64,000 nt of DNA from an uncultured Methanoregula sp. (GTDB lineage: Archaea; Halobacteriota; Methanomicrobia; Methanomicrobiales; Methanospirillaceae): positions 1,421,419 to 1,485,418 of the forward strand of contig NZ_OY781872.1 of the NCBI RefSeq assembly GCF_963677065.1, given 5' to 3'. Position numbers and translations under genes: made by a program. Each line of letters starts with the position of its first letter. Positions within the stretch are counted from its first letter, which is position 1. Below are positions 43,300-51,533 of this stretch, in pieces. The notes beneath the pieces are model-generated. The model worked only from the letters and a program-made list of their open reading frames with translations. It ran no database searches and had not been told where the DNA came from.

Positions 43300-44873
43300 G
43301 GGATCTCCCTGATCATATAGGGTCCCCTTCGCTCATAACCCATCCGGCGGTAATAGGGGCGCACGCCTATCCCGCTCATGATCGCAAGCCGGGTAAACCC
43401 GGCAGCAGCGGCAGTCTCTTCCGCCCGCCCGAGCAGATCCTTTCCAAAATTGCGGTGCTGCCACTCCTCGGCGTCCGCATCTTTCCCCACCGGGACCAGG
43501 CTGCCGTACACGTGGAGTTCCCGCATGAGCGCGGATCCTTCCAGTTCGGGCCGGAAGACCGACGAGGGGAAACGGAGGCGGGCAAAGCCTATCAGGGAAT
43601 CCCCCGAGACGGTTGAGATGAAGTGCTCGATGCCCCCGCAGGCTTCGTACTTGAGGTCCCGCAGTTCCGTCTCCGCAAGCGACGGGAGCCTTCCTATCTC
43701 CCGGCAGCGGATGCAGCGGCATCTTCGGCCGGTATCCCTGAGCCGGTTCTTTGCCAGCTGCCGGAAATTGGAATGCTTGGAACCGGCAACTATCAGTTTT
43801 GCCGGTATGTCCCGCTGGATCCGCTGGAGCCGGGTGTATTCCGGTATTGTTGATTTTGCATACGCTACCAGGTCCACGAGTTCGTCCTCGTTGTAGGGTG
43901 CGTAAAGGCCCTTCTTCCAGAGATCCTCGATCTCGGATCCCGGGGTGACAAGCGTCGGGTAGATCTTGAGGAAATCCGGTTTGAAGCGGGGATCGGAAAA
44001 GAGCGTATCGAACATCTGCCGGTCGGATTCGATCGAGGAGTGCGGGAGGTTGGGCATCATGTGGAACCCGACCTTGAGCCCCGCATCGCGGAGGAACGTG
44101 TTGGCCTCGACCGTATCGGCAACCGTGCACCCCCGGCGGTTGAACGTGAGGATCTCGTCGTCCACGTGCTGGACGCCGAGCTCCACTTTGGTCACGCCAA
44201 GATCAAGCATCCGTTCCACGTGCTCCCGCCGGCACCAGTCCGGCCGGGTCTCGAAGGTTATGGCAACGCAGCGGATGGCGGAAGTCTCGTTTGCTGCCTC
44301 GGCCTCTTCAACCGGGATCGGTGCGGCAGCGGGAGAACCCCCCGGGTAGGTGTTCATGGACTCAATGCAGCGCGAGACGAACTCGTGCTGGTACTCCTCC
44401 GGCCGGGCGGTCATGGTCCCGCCCATCACGATCAACTCCACCTTGTCCACCCGGTGGCCGAGGGTCTCGAACTGTTCGAGCCGGGCATGCACCTGACGGA
44501 ACGGGTCGAAGTCATGCTCCCGCGCCCGTTTCGCTGCCGGTTCTTCCCCGGTGTAACTCTGCGGGGAATGGAACGGGTGATCGGGGCCGCCAGGGCAGGG
44601 CAGGCACTTCCCGTGCGGGCAGGGGTACGGGGAGGTCATCACCGCGACCGGGGCAACCCCCGAGAGGGTCCGGCTCGGCTTGACCATGAGGATCTTCCGC
44701 AGGATCTCCCGATCCTCCGGTAGGGCAGCAGCAAGGATAGCCGAATTTTTCGGTACCGCAGACAGCCCGTACTTCCGGCAGATCTCGATCTTGGCTGCCG
44801 TGATGGCAGCATCACCGGGAGGCTGGGTGAGGATGCGGGAGATTATCTCCCGTAATGCCGTAGCCTCATCCAT
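43296..44873 (-). CDS. elp3: tRNA uridine(34) 5-carboxymethylaminomethyl synthase Elp3
   Basis: A 525-residue protein. The radical SAM domain has the cluster cysteines in CPHGKCLPCPGG (residues about 84-95) and GGTMTARP; the C-terminal GNAT acetyltransferase domain contains RELHVYGSLVPVG, EEWQHRNFGKDLLGRAEE and GIGVRPYYRRMGY. Elp3 alone modifies U34 of tRNA in archaea. It is the first gene of a long minus-strand operon of replication and translation genes (priS, gins, rpl44e, rps27e, aif2a, nop10, pac2). Confidence 0.95.
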   Translation of the reverse strand: MDEATALREIISRILTQPPGDAAITAAKIEICRKYGLSAVPKNSAILAAALPEDREILRKILMVKPSRTLSGVAPVAVMTSPYPCPHGKCLPCPGGPDHPFHSPQSYTGEEPAAKRAREHDFDPFRQVHARLEQFETLGHRVDKVELIVMGGTMTARPEEYQHEFVSRCIESMNTYPGGSPAAAPIPVEEAEAANETSAIRCVAITFETRPDWCRREHVERMLDLGVTKVELGVQHVDDEILTFNRRGCTVADTVEANTFLRDAGLKVGFHMMPNLPHSSIESDRQMFDTLFSDPRFKPDFLKIYPTLVTPGSEIEDLWKKGLYAPYNEDELVDLVAYAKSTIPEYTRLQRIQRDIPAKLIVAGSKHSNFRQLAKNRLRDTGRRCRCIRCREIGRLPSLAETELRDLKYEACGGIEHFISTVSGDSLIGFARLRFPSSVFRPELEGSALMRELHVYGSLVPVGKDADAEEWQHRNFGKDLLGRAEETAAAAGFTRLAIMSGIGVRPYYRRMGYERRGPYMIREIP

Positions 44874-44879
44874 AACAGA

Positions 44880-45146
44880 TTAATGTTCGGCTGCAACTTT
44901 GGGGGATGCAGGTTCTGAAGAATAGTTCACCACGGGCACAGAGCGGTCGTGGATATGATGGACGATCTCGTCCCCGAGGGTGAGGAGAGCATCTTTATGG
45001 GCTTTTTTGTCCTTGTGGATATGGACAGGGGAAATTTCCAGAGAATTGTATCGGTCGGTCCCGATCTCTTCGTTGGTGACACCTTCGTAGTACTTCTTGA
45101 TGTGGATCATCAGCATATGTAAATGCAGTAGCTCTTCCTTTTGCAC
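44880..45146 (-). CDS. UPF0058-family protein
   Basis: An 88-residue helical protein. The sequence KEELLHLHMLMIHIKKYYE, then LEISPVHIHKDKKAHKDALLTLGDEIVHHIHD is the UPF0058 family, with several conserved His residues that may bind metal. The function is unknown. Start: GTG at 45144-45146 is preceded by GAAGGTGAT at the right distance, so a GTG start is more likely than the internal ATG codons. It diverges from the ADP-ribosylglycohydrolase gene with a 76-base shared promoter region and ends six bases before elp3. Confidence 0.88.
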   Translation of the reverse strand: MQKEELLHLHMLMIHIKKYYEGVTNEEIGTDRYNSLEISPVHIHKDKKAHKDALLTLGDEIVHHIHDRSVPVVNYSSEPASPKVAAEH

Positions 45147-45222
45147 ACTATCACCTTCTCTAAACTGATCCTTTTTTTTGTGGTGCACATATACCTTATT
45201 GGTGAGATTTATAAGAGGCAAA

Positions 45223-46110
45223 ATGCGGCACGGGGGATCCTTAATTGCGCTCGCAATTGGCGATGCGTTGGGTGCGCCTTTGGAAGGATCTCTGCATACA
45301 GGGCCTTTCGTGACAGAAATGCGTCCCGGTGGGCGCCATTTCCGGAAAAAGGGTGAGGTGACCGATGACACCCTGCAGGCCCTGGCTGTTGCGGAATCGC
45401 TTGGTGCATGCAGGGGCTTTGACCAAAAAGACCTTATATCGCGTCTCATTTCCGGGTACAAAAAACGGCCGGAATGGTATGGTCCGACATCCTCCCTTTT
45501 CTTTTCCCTGGTGCAATCCGGGACCCTGCCGCACCGTGCCGCATGGCTTGTCGACAAATGTCGTGGCTCAAGCCGGTCCAACGGGAGTGTGATGCGGGGC
45601 TTTCCCCTGGGCATATACTACCCGGCACCGGAAGTGTATAGTGTCAGCCTCAGTTGCTCCGCAGTCACCCATCACGATCCGGTTGCCGGCCACTGCTCGG
45701 CTTTCCTCAACACAATGGTCAGCGACCTGGTCCGGGGCATTCCCCGGAAGACTGCGTTCCGGCATGCCTGTTCGCTCTGCAATAATAATGAAGTCCATGC
45801 AGTGCTCGGGAATTACGATAATTACCCAGTAGTACCCGGGCTGGATGCTGTGGAATGCTCCCATGCAGCCCTTTCCTGCTTCATGAATGCCAGGACGCTG
45901 GAGAATGCAATCCTGTCCGCCATCAATCTTGGCGGGGATGCGGATACGGTCGGGGCCTGCACCGGAGCTCTTGCCGGGGCATACTGGGGTCTTGAGGCAA
46001 TACCGGAACGCTGGTGCCGGGATCTCGAGGGGTATGACGGACTTGTCCGGGTGGCGGAACAGGTGTGGCAGGCAAGGGCAGATCGGTTTACCACATTTGG
46101 TTTGTTGTAG
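45223..46110 (+). CDS. ADP-ribosylglycohydrolase family protein
   Basis: A 295-residue hydrolase that removes ADP-ribose from proteins or related adducts using two magnesium ions. Metal ligands are in GEVTDDTLQAL (residues about 46-56) and the closing INLGGDADTVGACTGALAGA (about 244-263). GDALGAPLEG at the start is also typical. The MRHGGSL start at 45223 is the one that fits the family; the upstream codons overlap the promoter. Archaeal ADP-ribosylation targets are not known; no transferase lies nearby. Confidence 0.88.
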   Translation: MRHGGSLIALAIGDALGAPLEGSLHTGPFVTEMRPGGRHFRKKGEVTDDTLQALAVAESLGACRGFDQKDLISRLISGYKKRPEWYGPTSSLFFSLVQSGTLPHRAAWLVDKCRGSSRSNGSVMRGFPLGIYYPAPEVYSVSLSCSAVTHHDPVAGHCSAFLNTMVSDLVRGIPRKTAFRHACSLCNNNEVHAVLGNYDNYPVVPGLDAVECSHAALSCFMNARTLENAILSAINLGGDADTVGACTGALAGAYWGLEAIPERWCRDLEGYDGLVRVAEQVWQARADRFTTFGLL

Positions 46111-46372
46111 AAGGAAGCATGTTTCACCAACCTGGATCCGGTTATTTTTTCCGTGTTTGCGCATCTCTTTCCCGGTTGAACAACATGTTCTGATTATTCA
46201 GGCACGGCAGTGACAGACGGGACATCCGCGTTGGCGGATATGTACCGGTTTTCTTCGCCCCCTCGTGCCGGAAGTGGTTCGGGGGCAATATAAATCATAA
46301 TCTTTAAGAACTCGATTATAAATGTACCCATACTACAGTGTGGACGCCAGAAAACCTCCGGCAGGATAAGAA

Positions 46373-47062
46373 ATGGTAAAAACGAATTGGTCTGAAGAAG
46401 CAATATCCCCTGTCATCAGTATAGTCCTGATTATTGCCGTTGTGGTCATCCTTGCAGCAATAGTCGGCACGGTCGCTCTGGGCACTATCGGGGGAACGCA
46501 GGGGAATTCGAAGTCCGTGCTTCTCACGGCAAGCAAGGGAAGTTCCGGTATCGCTTTCACGGTCCAGGGGGGCATGGATCTCAAGTCGGTCTCCTCGCTT
46601 GATCTTGTCTCGGGGACCAGTATAACCAACTGTACGGGGAGTGCCCCGAAGATTGGCGATGGCTGCACCGGAAGTACCGACCGTAATGGCCGGACGGTAA
46701 TGGTTGCCACGTTTGCGGACGGGTCGAAGCAGGTGGTTTATGATAAGAACTGGGGTGCAGTCAGTGGATCGCTGGTTGGCAGTGATTATCTGGTTTTCGC
46801 TATTACCGGAGGCCCTTCGGTCTCAGGTGGTCCCCCTACCTATACTTATACGGCCACCTTTGCCAAAGGACCCAAGTGGGATGAGATCGATTCAATCCAG
46901 ATAGATGATGGAGTACAGGATTTACCTAATACTCCAGATCAAGCTGCGAGTCTGGTGGTGGATGGGAAAATGGTCTCCGTTTACCAATTTACAAAATATC
47001 ACGTTGTTGCACATCTCAAGGATGGTTCGGCGGTCACCATCAACGACCAGACCTTCACCTGA
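46373..47062 (+). CDS. Archaeal type IV pilin (DUF1628-type N-terminus)
   Basis: A 229-residue pilin-like protein. The signal segment is EEAISPVISIVLIIAVVVILAAIVGTVALG; processing is expected before AISPV. The remaining 180 residues are Gly-, Ser- and Thr-rich beta structure, with a pair of Cys residues (NCTG and DGCTG) that could form a disulfide. ISPVI type signals mark pilins of adhesion pili. It is monocistronic and is followed by a 630-base gap. Confidence 0.87.
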   Translation: MVKTNWSEEAISPVISIVLIIAVVVILAAIVGTVALGTIGGTQGNSKSVLLTASKGSSGIAFTVQGGMDLKSVSSLDLVSGTSITNCTGSAPKIGDGCTGSTDRNGRTVMVATFADGSKQVVYDKNWGAVSGSLVGSDYLVFAITGGPSVSGGPPTYTYTATFAKGPKWDEIDSIQIDDGVQDLPNTPDQAASLVVDGKMVSVYQFTKYHVVAHLKDGSAVTINDQTFT

Positions 47063-47333
47063 CGGAGCAGGCAGACTGTTCTCGGGGCAGCAGGGGAAAA
47101 TTCTGCCCCAAGAACACATCCCTTTTTTTCAGGCAGGGCCGGGTTTATCATCTCAAACAAGGTAATGGTGGCCCGGATACGTTTTTGTGCAGGGTCCTGA
47201 TAGCAATGGGAATTTTACCCGCAGGGATCCTGCAGGAAATAGATCAACAATAGTCCGCTCAAAGGGGATAACCAACCGGTGCTAATCGGCCGCTCATGTA
47301 TTCCCCTGGAATGAACGCTGAAACGGAAAAAAT

Positions 47334-47578
47334 ATTTTCACCACAGACCCCCCCAGACAAATTTGTCTCATTTCATTGTACTTTTACCTCGTAAAAATGG
47401 CGTTTTTCCCGAAAAAGCGCGTGAGTATTTTTGGGGGGTCTGTGGTGAAAAAATGTGTGGAGAACAACTGCTGGTGCCGGACATATGGCAAAAATACGGT
47501 GAAGAATGCCGGGTATCGGAATAATTCCTCTGTCTGAACTTTCCCCCCAGACCCCCCCATTGACCCGGTGCAAAGCAG
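47334..47578. repeat. Three-arm GACCCCCC element, locus C
   Basis: Located in the 630-base gap between two convergent genes. Arm 1 (47334-47354) is TTTTCACCACAGACCCCCC; arm 2 (47431-47451) is the inverted copy of the same 19 bases; arm 3 (47541-47560) is CCCCCCAGACCCCCCC, direct. Between arms 1 and 2 lie the perfect palindrome AGACAAATTTGTCT, then ATTGTACTTTT, GTAAAAATGG, GAAAAAGCG and GTGAG. Between arms 2 and 3 lies GGAATAATTCC; GGTGCAAAG follows arm 3. These match locus A in order. The rest of the gap (47063-47333, 47579-47693) shows nothing I recognise. Confidence 0.82.
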
Positions 47579-47693
47579 GTACGATGGCTGTTCAAACACC
47601 GGATAACTGCCTGTGCAATGTTCCCTGGCAACCGGTTTGCCCCAATGGTGTTGAAGGAGAAACGGGTATCCCGCCCCACCCAAAAAGAACTTT

Positions 47694-48224
47694 TTACACC
47701 GGCCGGATCTCGACCAGCTTCAGCGACCGGCTCTTGCCTCAGATATCTGAGGAATTGCCGATCACTTCCGTGACCACATACGTTTCGCCTTCGACAACTC
47801 CCTCGGGACTGCAGAGGGCAAAACTCTTGCAATCGCCCTCGTTGCAGGAGAGCTCGGGCTTGATCTTGGAGTTGACGATCGCCATATCCGGGTTGATCAG
47901 GATCGAGATGGGGGCTTCCGTCACTTCGACCGCCGTTGCCCCGTTGAGGTGGACGGCACATTCGTGGTGGGTCGTGCGCACGGTGATGATGCGGCCCACC
48001 GGTTCCTGGAAGTGATCATCGGCAGTACGGTGGCGGTTGTTGCGGCCCTGGTCTGACAGTACGTTTCCCACAAATCCTGAAACATATCCTGTGCCGGACA
48101 GATCCAAAAACGGATATCCCTGGTTTGTCAGAGATTTCCCAAACCGTGGATGAACATTGAGAGAACTGCGGGCATTGTCCGTAACACAAGGCAGGCACAG
48201 TTCCATATACCAAAACGGCATCAC
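47694..48224 (-). pseudogene. UPF0179-family gene, interrupted
   Basis: From about 48002 downward the frame encodes GRIITVRTTHHECAVHLNG, ATAVEVTEAPISILI and LSCNEGDCKSFALCSPEG, which match the archaeal UPF0179 family. At 47739-47741 it meets TGA and then continues in the same frame as GKSRSLKLVEIRPV to a TAA at 47694, the usual family C-terminus. The family normally has Cys at the TGA position. Upstream of 48002 the expected Cys-rich N-terminus is not readable in this frame, and part of it appears shifted into another frame (RICFRICGKRTV). I take this as a decaying gene; UGA recoding is a less likely alternative. The frame reaches to within eight bases of the divergent gene at 48233. Confidence 0.6.
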
Positions 48225-48232
48225 ACTATCCT

Positions 48233-48946
48233 ATGCCATCTCCCCTCGTTGGACATAAACTCGGTATCGATGCTGTCCCGGCCCCCGACCCCGTGCTTGT
48301 CAAAGGAACGCGGGTTGTCGGGATCTCCGGATCGAGCCGGCAGGAACCCGGCATGTCCAAATCGGAGCGGATTCTCATATCGGCCCTTGACAAGTGCAGG
48401 GATCTCGGGTGCGAGACCACGCTCATCCGGCTAAAAGATCTCAGGATTTACGATTGCGAGGGCAATTATTCAGAGAATCCCGATCACTGCACCTATCCCT
48501 GCCAGTCCACCATGAAATACGAGGATGACCAGATGGAGATCGTGTACAATGCCGTGCTCGACTGCGACGTCCTCTTCCTTGCAACCCCCATCCGCTGGAA
48601 CAACCATTCGGCCCTTGTCCAGAAATTCGTTGAGCGGATGAACTGCATCGAGAACCAGTACTCGTGGTTTGGCAAACGGATGATTGTTGACAAAGTTGTG
48701 GGACTCATCATCATCGGCCACGTCGACGGCATGCAGCATGTTGCAGGAAACCTGCTCAATTTCTTTGCCTGGCTCGGATTCCACAGCCCCCAGGTCTCGA
48801 TAACCTCCTGGGTTGGCGAGTACGACGAGGACACTACAAAGGACTGGGATCTCATCCGGAATAATCCTTACACGCAGCAGGATCTCGTGGACATGGTCCA
48901 CAGCTCGCTCTGCCTTGCATGCAGCCTAAAACGGAGACCGGAATAG
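48233..48946 (+). CDS. NADPH-dependent FMN reductase / iron-sulfur flavoprotein-like
   Basis: A 237-residue flavodoxin-fold protein. The FMN-phosphate loop is GISGSSRQEPGMSKSE (residues about 30-45). A Cys-containing segment DCEGNYSENPDHCTYPCQS resembles the compact cluster motif of archaeal iron-sulfur flavoproteins but has only three Cys in the span. ATPIRWNNHSALVQKFVERM is the second FMN-binding region. Methanogens have many such proteins for electron transfer from ferredoxin; the partner is unknown. ATG at 48233 gives a rather long N-terminus; the conserved domain starts near residue 25. Confidence 0.82.
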   Translation: MPSPLVGHKLGIDAVPAPDPVLVKGTRVVGISGSSRQEPGMSKSERILISALDKCRDLGCETTLIRLKDLRIYDCEGNYSENPDHCTYPCQSTMKYEDDQMEIVYNAVLDCDVLFLATPIRWNNHSALVQKFVERMNCIENQYSWFGKRMIVDKVVGLIIIGHVDGMQHVAGNLLNFFAWLGFHSPQVSITSWVGEYDEDTTKDWDLIRNNPYTQQDLVDMVHSSLCLACSLKRRPE

Positions 48947-48988
48947 AATCCAAGCCGGCCCTGGCAGGCCCGGCGGGTCAAAAAAGGA

Positions 48989-49924
48989 TTATTCTTTTTT
49001 CTGTACCAGGATCAGGCATCCGCCAAGGATTCCCAGCGCAACAAGGGGAACCAGCACGGATGACGGGGACTGGGTTGCAGTTGGGTAAGGTGTCGGGACC
49101 GTTGTTTTGGGGGTTGCTTTTTTCGTTGTGGCAACTGTGACAGCAGCCGCAGAGGTGGTACCCGGTGTCACCGCAGCGATAGTGGGTGCGGCAGTGACCG
49201 TTTCCGGGGCGGTTATCCGCACATTGTCGAGATAGCCCAGGGCGTAGATATTCATCGGGCCGAAGTCATTGATCGAACCGAACCAGAGGCGTCCGATACC
49301 GGTGATGTCGTCAGTTGTCTTGATATAATAACTCCAGATCTCCTGGCCGGTCTGCTTGTCGCTCACCCGTGTTGTGATCATGTTCAGATCCTTGTTGTAC
49401 GAAGTTGACACGTGGTATGTTTTGTTGAGCTCATATTTGACCGTTGATCCCGAGTATGCAGTAACGCCGGACTGGCTGTTCACTTCCGTCATCTTGTTGC
49501 CCGGGGTGACGACCTGCAGCCACATGATCTTCCCGAATTTTGCATTGGTGAACTCATTGAGGATGCTCGGGCCTTTCTCGGGGTTCATCTCATTGCTGGA
49601 AAGCGCGAGCCGGAATGTTGCACCGTCGTCGACCCTTATCAGCATGAGATCGTAGTCGAGGGCAAAGGAAGAATCATCAATGGTGACGGGAACATATACG
49701 TATCCGCCGGTGCTGGGCTCAATGGAAAAGTGATACCTTCCGGCTGCGGGCTCCCAGTAATTGGTCGAAGGACTGTTGGTGATCCAGTGGGGATCGCTTC
49801 CAAAAGTGGTCTGGTATATCACTTTCACATTCTGGTCATCGGAGGTATCTGCCTGTACCGGGAGGATAAGGACAAGCAGGACTGCCGTAATCAGGATCCA
49901 GAGGACAGAGTTTTTTCGGGTCAT
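48989..49924 (-). CDS. Secreted, C-terminally anchored protein with a lectin-like domain
   Basis: 311 residues. The signal peptide is 1-25 (VLWILITAVLLVLILPVQA). Residues about 35-235 are beta-rich with features of a laminin-G/concanavalin-like sandwich (YQTTFGSDPHW, KYELNKTYHVSTSY, IGRLWFGSIN and YLDNVRI). A Thr/Ala-rich stalk follows, and the C-terminal helix SVLVPLVALGILGGCLILVQKKE anchors it. I do not recognise a specific family. ATG at 49924 puts the signal peptide at the front; upstream codons are non-coding. Confidence 0.75.
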   Translation of the reverse strand: MTRKNSVLWILITAVLLVLILPVQADTSDDQNVKVIYQTTFGSDPHWITNSPSTNYWEPAAGRYHFSIEPSTGGYVYVPVTIDDSSFALDYDLMLIRVDDGATFRLALSSNEMNPEKGPSILNEFTNAKFGKIMWLQVVTPGNKMTEVNSQSGVTAYSGSTVKYELNKTYHVSTSYNKDLNMITTRVSDKQTGQEIWSYYIKTTDDITGIGRLWFGSINDFGPMNIYALGYLDNVRITAPETVTAAPTIAAVTPGTTSAAAVTVATTKKATPKTTVPTPYPTATQSPSSVLVPLVALGILGGCLILVQKKE

Positions 49925-50189
49925 AGGAATTCTCCGCTGATACATCCCCGGGCACAACAACAGAACATCTGCGCGAGAGCCGGGGATCTTGCCCGCCTGA
50001 TAAAATAAAAAGGCGGTCAGGGTACTAGCGTATATGTAATGAGTTCTGCCATTCATAAAAATATCGAAAACTGACGCCATACAAGCATTAATCCTGCAGG
50101 AATTGAAAGGAGTGTGTCTGGTTTTTTCACAAGGATAGGCACTATATTTATGTTAAAATCGCCCAATATTAGAGAGCAATAACAATTCT

Positions 50190-50260
50190 GCGATAATAGT
50201 CTAGCGGTAGGACAGGAGCTTCCCAAGCTTCTAACCCGGGTTCGATCCCCGGTTATCGCA
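50190..50260 (+). tRNA. tRNA-Gly (CCC)
   Basis: A complete 71-base cloverleaf: acceptor GCGATAA pairs with TTATCGC; the anticodon arm GGAGC-TTCCCAA-GCTTC has anticodon CCC; the T arm CCGGG-TTCGATC-CCCGG is present. CCA is not encoded. A TATA-like TATATTTATG stands near 50150. The next gene starts only eight bases after the discriminator base. Confidence 0.95.
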
Positions 50261-50267
50261 TCTGGTT

Positions 50268-50951
50268 ATGGAATCTGTACCGGAACGTTCGGCAATACGG
50301 ATCATTGCGGAGAACCGCCGCGGGGTATTGCGTGATATTGCAACCGTTGTTGCCAACCATGATGCCAACATCGTGATGGTCAGCCAGGAAGTCTTCGATT
50401 CCGGGCCCTATACGGGTTTTGCAGAACTCTATTTTGAATACGACTGCGGCGAAGTCGACACTCACGATAAGTTCATCGAGGAACTCAACAACATCCCTTC
50501 GGTGAAAGATGTGAAGACCTACCAGCCGTTCGGCCACATCTTTGGCTCGCGGGTCATCATCATAGGCGGCGGGGCACAGGTGGCCCAGGTTGCACTGGGC
50601 GCCGTGAACGAAGCCGACCGCCACAATATCCGGGGAGAGCGGATCTCGGTCGACACCATCCCGCTTGTCGGGGAGCGGACGCTTGCGCTTGCTGTCGACG
50701 CCGTCTCGCGCCTGCCCCGGGCATCAATCCTGGTCCTGGCCGGTTCCATTATGGGGGGCGAGATCTCAAAAGCCGTGGACCGGGTCCGCGAAGCCGGCAT
50801 CCCGGTCATTGCCCTGAAGATGGCAGGAACCGTTCCCGAGCACGCGGATCTCGTGGTCACCGATCCCATCCAGGCCGGGGTCTTTGCCGTTATGCATGTC
50901 AGCAGCAAGGCAGTCTTCGACATAAACCGGGTCCGCGGGCGTGAATTTTAA
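50268..50951 (+). CDS. ACT-domain protein (DUF5612-like)
   Basis: A 227-residue protein. Residues 8-80 form an ACT domain (IRIIAENRRGVLRDIATVVANHDANIVMVSQEVF), normally an amino-acid-sensing unit. The rest is a Rossmann-like alpha/beta part with SRVIIIGGGAQVAQVALGAVNEADRHN and a second strand-helix region, IPVIALKMAGTVPEHADLVVTDPIQAGVFAVMHV. Archaeal homologues are of unknown function. The ATG lies seven bases after tRNA-Gly, and the stop overlaps the sua5-type start by one base, so all three are probably one transcript. Confidence 0.82.
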   Translation: MESVPERSAIRIIAENRRGVLRDIATVVANHDANIVMVSQEVFDSGPYTGFAELYFEYDCGEVDTHDKFIEELNNIPSVKDVKTYQPFGHIFGSRVIIIGGGAQVAQVALGAVNEADRHNIRGERISVDTIPLVGERTLALAVDAVSRLPRASILVLAGSIMGGEISKAVDRVREAGIPVIALKMAGTVPEHADLVVTDPIQAGVFAVMHVSSKAVFDINRVRGREF

Positions 50952-51523
50952 TGGACATCATAGAAAAAGCGGTCTCCGTACTGATGCATGACGGGCTTGT
51001 AGTATATCCCACGGAGACGGTCTATGGTCTCGGGGCCGATGCGTTCTCGGACGAGGCGATCGACAGGGTGTACGAGGCCAAGAAACGGCCTGTCTCGATG
51101 CCCATCTCGATTGCAGTCTCGGATTTCGAGATGCTCTGTGCCGTTGCCCACGTAAGGCCGGAGATGCAGGATTTCATCGAGAAGTTCCTCCCGGGCCCGG
51201 TCACGGTCATCCTTCCCGCCCGCAACAGCATCCCGGAGATCCTGACCGGGGGCACGGGTATGATCGGCATCCGGATCCCGTCTCATGAGAAGGCCCTCCG
51301 GCTGATCGAACGGTTCGACGGCCCGATCACGGCGACCAGCGCAAACCTCCACGGGTCCAAGGATCCCCAGACTCCCGACGAATGCACGGTGCCCCGCGAA
51401 CTGCTCATCGACGGGGGCAGGCTTCCCGGCACACCAAGTACGGTTGTGGACCTTGCCGGGCTTCGGATCGTCCGCCGCGGGGCAGAAGCTGAAAAGGTCG
51501 AGCACTACCTTTCGACCTTGTGA
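50951..51523 (+). CDS. L-threonylcarbamoyladenylate synthase (Sua5/YciO/YrdC family)
   Basis: A 190-residue YrdC-domain protein. The substrate-binding segments YPTETVYGLGADAFSDEAIDRVYEAKKR (residues 19-46) and PGPVTVILPA are intact, as is TATSANLHGSKDP. It makes the threonylcarbamoyl-AMP used for t6A37 of tRNA. The long C-terminal Sua5 domain is missing, so this is the short YrdC form. It is coupled to the ACT gene by a TAATG overlap and 11 bases from the next gene. Confidence 0.92.
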   Translation: MDIIEKAVSVLMHDGLVVYPTETVYGLGADAFSDEAIDRVYEAKKRPVSMPISIAVSDFEMLCAVAHVRPEMQDFIEKFLPGPVTVILPARNSIPEILTGGTGMIGIRIPSHEKALRLIERFDGPITATSANLHGSKDPQTPDECTVPRELLIDGGRLPGTPSTVVDLAGLRIVRRGAEAEKVEHYLSTL

Positions 51524-51533
51524 GGTTCTTTTT

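Noticed and set aside
47368..47961. Long minus-strand open frame over the repeat locus C
   Set aside because: It runs through the C-rich arms in a frame without family features and overlaps the UPF0179 remnant in another frame.
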